Assembly: GCA_036374835.1 (NCBI GenBank) | Contig: DASUTB010000039.1 | Span: forward strand, 1 to 25,972 | Reading direction: 5' to 3' | From: DASUTB01 sp036374835 | GTDB lineage: Bacteria; Actinomycetota; Actinomycetes; Jiangellales; Jiangellaceae | Length of the DNA: 25,972 nucleotides | Shown here: positions 21,685 to 25,972 of the stretch, in pieces | Layout: each line of letters opens with the position of its first letter | Position numbering within the stretch: position 1 is the first letter of the stretch | Program-made: the position numbers and the translations under genes | The notes under the pieces: model-generated | Told to the model about the DNA's origin: nothing | Database searches by the model: none | The model's input: only the letters and a program-made list of their open reading frames with translations

Positions 21685-22725
21685 TCATGCGTGGCTGGAG
21701 GCGGCCCAGATATTGATTCCGGAGTCGACCGCGTCCCGGTCGATGGTGTCGAGTTCCTCGTCGGTGAACGTCGTATTGGCCAGCGCGCCGAGGCTGTTCT
21801 CCAGCTGGGCGACGCTGCTCGCACCGATGAGCGCGGACGTCACCCGCCCGTCGCGCAGCACCCAGGCGAGTGCGAGTTGCGCCAGCGTCTGACCACGCCG
21901 GTCCGCCATGGACGCGAGCGAGCGCACGTGCGCGAGCACCTCGTCGGTCAGCAGATCCGGTGACAACGACTTGCCCTGCGTCGCCCGCGATCCGGCCGGG
22001 ATACCGTCGAGATACTTGTTCGTCAGCATGCCCTGCGCCAGTGGCGAGAAGGCGATCGTCCCGACGCCGAGCTCATCCACCGCGTCGAGCAGGCTGGGCT
22101 CGCCCTGCTCGATCCAGCGGTTGAGCATGGAGTAGGACGGCTGGTGGATCAGTAGCGGCGTTCCGAGCTCGCGGAGGATCGCTGCGGCTTCGAACGTCCG
22201 CTCCGCGGAGTAGGACGAGATGCCGGCGTAGAGCGCGCGCCCTGACGTCACCGCGGTGTGCAGCGCGCCCATCGTCTCCTCGAGCGGCGTCTGCGGGTCG
22301 AAGCGGTGCGAGTAGAAGATGTCCACGTAGTCCAGGCCCATCCGCTCGAGCGACTGATCCAGGCTGGCCAGCAGGTACTTGCGCGAACCCCACTCGCCGT
22401 ACGGCCCGGACCACATGTCGTAGCCCGCCTTCGTGGAGATGATCAGCTCGTCCCGGTACGCCGCGAAGTCCTCGGCGAAGATGCGACCGAAGTTCTTCTC
22501 CGCCGACCCGTACGGCGGTCCGTAGTTGTTCGCCAAGTCGAAATGCGTGATGCCGAGGTCGAACGCGCGGCGCAGGATCTCGCGCTGGGTCATGAGCGGG
22601 ACGTCGTCCCCGAAGTTGTGCCACAGCCCGAGCGAGATCGCGGGCAGCTGCAAGCCGCTGCGGCCCACCCGGCGGTAGGTCATCGTGTCGTAGCGGTCAT
22701 CGGCGGCGCGATACAAGGAGTTCAT
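21685..22725 (-). CDS. Aldo/keto reductase, L-glyceraldehyde-3-phosphate reductase (YghZ/MgrA) type
   Basis: A 346-residue full-length aldo/keto reductase. Features: MTYRRVGRSGLQLPAISLGLW, the active-site tetrad Asp/Tyr in FDLANNYGPPYGSAE, Lys in STKAGYDMW and His in DIFYSHRFDPQTP, then GISSYSAERTFEA, HQPSYSMLNRW, IAFSPLAQGMLTNKYL, and the NADPH-phosphate segment ALIGASSVAQLENSL. The KAGYDMWSGPYGEWGSRKYL insertion is characteristic of the YghZ branch, which reduces L-glyceraldehyde-3-phosphate and detoxifies methylglyoxal. ATG 22725 is chosen because similarity begins there; the longer frame reads through the palindromic repeat at 22748-22800, which sits 22 bp upstream and probably separates the gene from its original promoter. 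Confidence 0.93.
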   Translation of the reverse strand: MNSLYRAADDRYDTMTYRRVGRSGLQLPAISLGLWHNFGDDVPLMTQREILRRAFDLGITHFDLANNYGPPYGSAEKNFGRIFAEDFAAYRDELIISTKAGYDMWSGPYGEWGSRKYLLASLDQSLERMGLDYVDIFYSHRFDPQTPLEETMGALHTAVTSGRALYAGISSYSAERTFEAAAILRELGTPLLIHQPSYSMLNRWIEQGEPSLLDAVDELGVGTIAFSPLAQGMLTNKYLDGIPAGSRATQGKSLSPDLLTDEVLAHVRSLASMADRRGQTLAQLALAWVLRDGRVTSALIGASSVAQLENSLGALANTTFTDEELDTIDRDAVDSGINIWAASSHA

Positions 22726-22747
22726 GCGGCACAGTCTGCCGTGCGTC

Positions 22748-22800
22748 CATGATCCGGTGCACTTACTGCTCATATAAGTCAGTAAGTGCACCGGATCATG
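22748..22800. repeat. Left terminal inverted repeat of the DUF559 cassette (53-bp palindrome)
   Basis: Two perfect 21-bp arms (22748-22768 and 22780-22800), each containing CATGATCCGGTGCACTTA or its complement, flank an 11-nt loop CTCATATAAGT. Read on the minus strand, the unit matches the right repeat (23854-23906) at 51 of 53 positions including 10 of 11 loop bases, so the two are inverted. Similarity ends exactly at the palindrome edges on both sides. It lies 22 bp before the aldo/keto reductase start and 77 bp before the nuclease gene start. Confidence 0.95.
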
Positions 22801-22877
22801 ACCGCAACGCAGGGAGTTATCCACATTCCCGGTTGCCGGCACTGCACCCGACGGCGAACGACAGCACGATCGAGTGT

Positions 22878-23852
22878 GTGACGGACCTCCAGCGATTACT
22901 CGATCGACAGGACGGCATCGTCTCCGGGCGCCAGCTATCGGCGATCGGCATTCCGTATTCATTGGTCCGAAGCCGAACCCATAATGGGCGATGGCAGCGA
23001 CTCCACCGCGACGTGTACGCAACGTTCAGCGGCGCTCCGACCCGCCACGCTCTGGTCTGGGCCGCCATATTGCGTTGCGGCCCCGACGCGGTCGCGAGTC
23101 ATGAGACGGCCGCGGAACTCCACGGCTTGGCCGATCGGCCGGAGGAACGTGTTCACGTGAGCGTGCCGGCCGGGCGTCGCGTCCGCGGGAAACTTGATGG
23201 CATCACTGTGCACCATTCGCGTCGCCTTGCCCAAGCTCGTCACCCGGTCAAGACACCGCCGCGGACTCGGCTCGAGGAGACCGTGCTCGACCTGGTCCAT
23301 GCGAGTCGAACACCGCGTACCGCGGTGAGCTGGGTGGTTCGCGCCGTTCAGCGCCGGTTCACGACAACTGATCGGCTGGCCGCGACACTGGACCGTCGCA
23401 AGAAGATCAAGTGGCGGCGGCTGATCGAGGGAATGCTGCATGACGTGGCGGCGGGTGCGCATTCAATGCTTGAGCTGGAGCACCTCTACCGGGTCGAACG
23501 CGCCCACTGCCTTCCAGCAGGCACCCGGCAGCGCCGCGTCGCTGGTCATCGCGTGATCTGGGTCGATGTCGATCACGACGAGTTCGCCACAAGGATTGAG
23601 CTCGACGGTCGGCTCGGGCACGTAGAGGATGGTATCTTCCGCGACCGTCGTCGGGACAACGCCGGGGTTGTGGAGCGCACGTGGACGCTGCGCTACGGCT
23701 ACGCGGAGATCTGCGGCGATCCATGCGGCGTGGCCGCCGAAGAGGCTCTCGTCTTTATGGATCGCGGCTGGATCGGGACGCCTCGAAAGTGCGGGGCAGC
23801 GTGCACCATCGCCGAAGCGATGGCCGATCTGCGTCGCCGCCGTGCCGCATGA
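22878..23852 (+). CDS. AbiEi-like antitoxin winged helix fused to DUF559/Vsr-like nuclease domain
   Basis: A 324-residue two-part protein. Residues ~1-50 are the winged helix typical of AbiEi type IV antitoxins (LLDRQDGIVSGRQLSAIGIPYSLVRSRTHNGRWQRLHRDVYA). Residues ~55-145 continue the AbiEi-type core, with ASHETAAELHGL and RTRLEETVLDLVHA. Residues ~195-290 look like a DUF559/PD-(D/E)xK domain related to Vsr: E199 in SMLELE, D230/D232 in WVDVDHD, E241 and D243 in IELDGRLGH, RDRRRDN, and TLRYGYAEICGDPCGVA. No AbiEii nucleotidyltransferase toxin gene is adjacent, so this is not an ordinary type IV toxin-antitoxin pair. GTG 22878 is chosen because similarity starts there; there is no clear ribosome site. 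Such orphan genes are common in actinobacteria and their role is unknown; nuclease activity is inferred. Confidence 0.88.
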   Translation: MTDLQRLLDRQDGIVSGRQLSAIGIPYSLVRSRTHNGRWQRLHRDVYATFSGAPTRHALVWAAILRCGPDAVASHETAAELHGLADRPEERVHVSVPAGRRVRGKLDGITVHHSRRLAQARHPVKTPPRTRLEETVLDLVHASRTPRTAVSWVVRAVQRRFTTTDRLAATLDRRKKIKWRRLIEGMLHDVAAGAHSMLELEHLYRVERAHCLPAGTRQRRVAGHRVIWVDVDHDEFATRIELDGRLGHVEDGIFRDRRRDNAGVVERTWTLRYGYAEICGDPCGVAAEEALVFMDRGWIGTPRKCGAACTIAEAMADLRRRRAA

Positions 23853-23853
23853 C

Positions 23854-23906
23854 CATGATCCGGTGCACTTACTGACTTATACGAGCACTAAGTGCACCGG
23901 ATCATG
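23854..23906. repeat. Right terminal inverted repeat of the DUF559 cassette (53-bp palindrome)
   Basis: The arms start at 23854 and end at 23906, with 18 perfectly paired bases, one mismatch (23872 versus 23888), two more pairs and an 11-nt loop ACTTATACGAG. Compared with the reverse complement of the left repeat there are two differences: T to C in the loop at 23882 and G to C at 23888. It begins one base after the nuclease stop codon, so it could also end transcription of that gene. Confidence 0.95.
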
Positions 23907-23958
23907 CGGTGCGAAAAATCCGTTGCCCGCCGCGACGCGCGTCGCCGAGAATCCGGTC

Positions 23959-24540
23959 ATGGCTACGACCCGGCGAGCCGACATGTTCACCGAGGACGGT
24001 AGGCCGTCCGACGACGACCCGCGTGAACACCGAGCAAGGCTGGGCGATGAGCGCACCACACTGGTCGAAGCGCTGCGCTGCCTGCGCCTCACACTCGAGA
24101 TCAAGTGCGCGGACCTCGACGCCGAGCAGATGGCCCGGCGTGCAGTCGAGCCGTCGACCATGTCGCTTCTGGGGATCGTCCGGCACCTTGCCGAGGTGGA
24201 ACGCGCGACGTTCCGGGTGTTGATGGCGGGCCAGGACGTCCCCCGCCTGTATTGCTCGGACACCGACCGTGATGGCGACTTCGATGGCGCTGTTCCGGAC
24301 GCCGAGGTGGTCACCGAAGCATGGGACGCATGGCGTGCGGAGGTGGACTTCGCCACTCGGTTCGTCGCCGAGGCGCCGAGTCTCGACATGACCACCGACG
24401 ATCCGTTGAATCGGCATGGCAGCGGTGGAGGGGCGATGTCACTGCGCGAGGTGCTGGTCGGAACGATCGAGGAGTACGCCCGCCACATGGGTCACGTCGA
24501 CCTGTTGCGCGAGCGGATCGACGGACGCCTGGGCCAGTAG
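23959..24540 (+). CDS. DinB/DUF664 family protein, copy 2
   Basis: A 193-residue DinB-superfamily protein. The first conserved helix pair is RLTLEIKCADLDAEQMARRAVEPSTMSLLGIVRHLAEVERATF with the metal-ligand His in RHLAEVE. The last helix is EEYARHMGHVDLLRERIDG, closely matching EYARHAGHLDIVVEQ of the copy at 21102-21650. The rest is divergent, so these are family members and not a fresh duplication. The ATG at 23959 is 52 bp after the right palindrome of the cassette; upstream in-frame sequence runs through the palindrome and is not coding. Its last 102 bp overlap, tail to tail, with the membrane-protein gene on the other strand. A thiol-dependent or metal-dependent enzymatic role is possible but unproven. 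Confidence 0.88.
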   Translation: MATTRRADMFTEDGRPSDDDPREHRARLGDERTTLVEALRCLRLTLEIKCADLDAEQMARRAVEPSTMSLLGIVRHLAEVERATFRVLMAGQDVPRLYCSDTDRDGDFDGAVPDAEVVTEAWDAWRAEVDFATRFVAEAPSLDMTTDDPLNRHGSGGGAMSLREVLVGTIEEYARHMGHVDLLRERIDGRLGQ

Positions 24541-24927
24541 TCGGCCGACGTCGCGGAGGTCGAGCTCGAATTCATCGCCGAAATCAGGTCCGCCGGTGAT
24601 CGCCAGCCAGACGAGGATCCCGACGAAAACAACGAGCGGTATCGCCAGCACCACGCCGACCAGCTTCGGATTCCAGCCGGTAGCTCGTACGAGGACGGCC
24701 ACCCACCGGAAACCCGACTCGCGCATCAACTCGTAAATCGCCCGGTTTCGCCATACAAGTAGGAAGAAGACGAAGCCGGCTACGAGTCCAACGGCAACGA
24801 CCACGAAGACGCCCAAGGGGCGGCCGAGCAACATCATGACCGCTGCCAGAGCCGCCAAGCTCCAGAAGACCCAAGTAGCAGCTGCGAGTCGGCGTGCCGC
24901 CGGCTGTTCGATCTCGTAATCCAGCAC
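24439..24927 (-). CDS. Small membrane protein, three predicted transmembrane helices
   Basis: A 162-residue protein not recognised as a named family. Hydrophobic segments at ~15-35, ~38-58 and ~88-110 are separated by the basic loop WRNRAIYELMRESGFRWVAVLVRATGWNPK. An acidic stretch (DFGDEFELDLRDVG) follows the last helix. The GTG at 24927 is well supported by AGGAGG six bases upstream. The C-terminal ~34 residues lie opposite the end of the DinB gene and look less protein-like; the stop may once have been earlier, near 24540. It is divergent from the lipoprotein hydrolase gene across 113 bp. Confidence 0.75.
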   Translation of the reverse strand: MLDYEIEQPAARRLAAATWVFWSLAALAAVMMLLGRPLGVFVVVAVGLVAGFVFFLLVWRNRAIYELMRESGFRWVAVLVRATGWNPKLVGVVLAIPLVVFVGILVWLAITGGPDFGDEFELDLRDVGRLLAQASVDPLAQQVDVTHVAGVLLDRSDQHLAQ

Positions 24928-25040
24928 GATGCCTCCTGTCTTCCGCTCTTGACTGATCCAATACCGTAACGCTGGGAAGCGGTCAGTTCTCCAAACGGCC
25001 CGCGAACCCGCGCGAGCGCCGAAGCAGGCATCATGAACGC

Positions 25041-25972
25041 ATGCGGGTTGGCCATGTCCTACTTGTCGTCGGACTCCTCGGTCTGCTCGGGTGCACGGCG
25101 GACGACGACGGGACGCCGGCGGCCGGGAACACGACCCCGAACCAAACTGCAGCGGAGTCGCCGGAGCTGACGGTCCCGACGACGTCGCCGAGTCCGAGCG
25201 CGCCGCCCGCCGATGCGACGGTGACGCCTCCCCCGCATCCGGTGTCGCTGCCTGCGCTGTTCGAGGCGGACTACGACGGCCGTGACCTCGAGCTCGGCGA
25301 CGTCCTGGACCAGAACGGCGCCTACACGCGATACGCGGTCACCTACACCAGCGACGGGCTGACGATCTCCGGCATCCTCAACATCCCCGCCGGGGATGGC
25401 CCGTTCCCGGTGCTGATCCTCGCCCACGGCTATATCGACCCCGCGATCTACACGACCGGACGCGGCCTCGCCCGCGAGCAGGACTACCTGGCCCGCAACG
25501 GCTACGCCGTGCTGCACACCGATTACCGCAACCACGCCGGGTCGGACGACGATCCGGATAACCAGCTCGAGCTGCGGCTCGGCTACACCGCCGACGTCAT
25601 CAACGCAGTTCACGCGGTCCGTGCCTCGGACATCGCGGAGTTGGACGGCGACCGGGTCGGGCTGCTGGGACGGTCCATGGGCGGCGGCGTCACCTACAAC
25701 GCGCTGGTGACCGCGCCCGGCCTGGTCGACGCTGCCGTCGTCTACGCGCCGGTGAGCTCGCGCACCGCGGACAACTTCAACCGGTGGACGCGCGACAGCC
25801 CGGTCGGCGACGAGATCCTGGCGGCGTACGGCGAGCCGGACGAGTCGCCGGAGTTCTGGCGGAACGTCTCCCCTCGCCCCTTCTTCGACCGCATCACTGA
25901 ACCTGTGCTTATGTTCCACGGCACCGCCGACGAGAGCTGCCCGATCGAGTGGTCGCACGAGACGCTGGACGC
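25041..25972 (+). CDS. Lipoprotein alpha/beta hydrolase, prolyl oligopeptidase-like (3' end outside window)
   Basis: The first ~310 residues of a secreted lipid-anchored hydrolase. Residues 1-18 are a lipoprotein signal ending LLGLLGC (Cys18). Residues ~20-68 are a low-complexity Thr/Pro/Ser-rich spacer. From ~95 a catalytic alpha/beta-hydrolase domain follows: YAVTYTSDGLTISGILNIP, oxyanion strand LILAHGYIDP, HTDYRNHAGSDDD, nucleophile elbow GRSMGGG (S212) and a likely acid D297 in HGTADESCP. The catalytic His must lie beyond base 25972. The pattern fits the S9/dienelactone-hydrolase-like peptidase or esterase group acting outside the membrane. An overlapping ATG at 25033 is out of frame and closes early, so ATG 25041 is used. 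Confidence 0.9.
   Translation, partial: MRVGHVLLVVGLLGLLGCTADDDGTPAAGNTTPNQTAAESPELTVPTTSPSPSAPPADATVTPPPHPVSLPALFEADYDGRDLELGDVLDQNGAYTRYAVTYTSDGLTISGILNIPAGDGPFPVLILAHGYIDPAIYTTGRGLAREQDYLARNGYAVLHTDYRNHAGSDDDPDNQLELRLGYTADVINAVHAVRASDIAELDGDRVGLLGRSMGGGVTYNALVTAPGLVDAAVVYAPVSSRTADNFNRWTRDSPVGDEILAAYGEPDESPEFWRNVSPRPFFDRITEPVLMFHGTADESCPIEWSHETLD

Larger units (their letters stand above)
22748..23906 (+). mobile_element. Candidate mobile cassette: AbiEi-DUF559 gene capped by palindromic inverted repeats
   Basis: A 1159-bp unit with one gene (22878-23852) between two 53-bp near-identical inverted repeats. No transposase, integrase or relaxase is encoded. No clear target-site duplication is seen: only GTGCG occurs near both edges (22741-22745 and 23909-23913) at unequal distances. 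The layout resembles a non-autonomous or nuclease-driven element, or a REP-like pair bracketing a gene. That it moves is inference from the repeat structure. Confidence 0.6.

Noticed and set aside
22749..22877. Start of the nuclease gene at ATG 22749, inside the palindrome
   Set aside because: The added 43 residues are translated repeat and spacer sequence; AbiEi similarity begins at GTG 22878.
22878..23852. A complete type IV toxin-antitoxin pair
   Set aside because: No AbiEii-like nucleotidyltransferase is encoded on either side within the window.
22741..23913. GTGCG at both outer edges as a target-site duplication
   Set aside because: Only five bases, and at different distances from the repeat edges (2 bp on both sides of different phase); chance matches of this size are common.

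Overview
The window is high-GC DNA with dense, often overlapping genes, frequent GTG starts and GGAGG-type ribosome binding sites. The gene content (LIV-type ABC uptake, acyl-CoA chemistry, a secreted GH11-CBM2 xylanase, an AbiEi/DUF559 protein, DinB/DUF664 proteins) points to a soil or plant-associated actinobacterium. A Jiangella-like or related lineage is a guess from content, not a measurement.

Region 1 (1-500) is the 3' end of an aldo/keto reductase gene, followed by a hairpin between converging genes. Region 2 (500-17794) is a catabolic block entirely on the minus strand. An acyl-CoA dehydrogenase gene with a palindromic operator lies upstream. A probable 16-gene operon follows (16515 down to 1728): aldehyde dehydrogenase, alpha/beta hydrolase with an N-terminal extension, LivG, periplasmic binding lipoprotein, LivF, LivH, LivM, metallo-beta-lactamase-fold hydrolase, 3-hydroxyisobutyrate dehydrogenase-like enzyme, cupin, a second such dehydrogenase, ABM monooxygenase, MmgE/PrpD protein, MaoC hydratase, CitE-like lyase and class III CoA-transferase. 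Most junctions are 4-bp overlaps or gaps under 50 bp. A GntR/FCD regulator and a carboxymuconolactone-decarboxylase-family protein follow. The last four operon genes fit CoA activation, hydration and cleavage of an itaconate/mesaconate-type C5 diacid to acetyl-CoA plus pyruvate, with uptake by the LIV system. The actual substrate is not provable from sequence.

Region 3 (17795-20805) holds a terminator hairpin, the xylanase gene, its AT-rich upstream region (a TTGACA promoter, two identical GAAACTTTCGGC sites and a second large hairpin) and a divergent AAA-ATPase regulator gene that appears to have lost its middle. The hairpins at 436-475 and 19374-19417 align without gaps, share leader and loop, and have different stem sequences that still pair perfectly, as expected for a structurally conserved element.

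Region 4 (20806-25972) contains a DinB protein, a YghZ-like aldo/keto reductase, a 1159-bp cassette, a second DinB protein, a small membrane protein and the start of a lipoprotein alpha/beta hydrolase. The cassette (22748-23906) is the most striking item. It is a single gene joining an AbiEi-type winged helix to a DUF559/Vsr-like nuclease domain, capped at both ends by 53-bp near-identical inverted repeats, each itself a 21-bp-arm palindrome with an 11-nt loop. It looks like a small mobile or selfish element with no recognisable transposase. No rRNA, tRNA, CRISPR array or classical insertion sequence was recognised.
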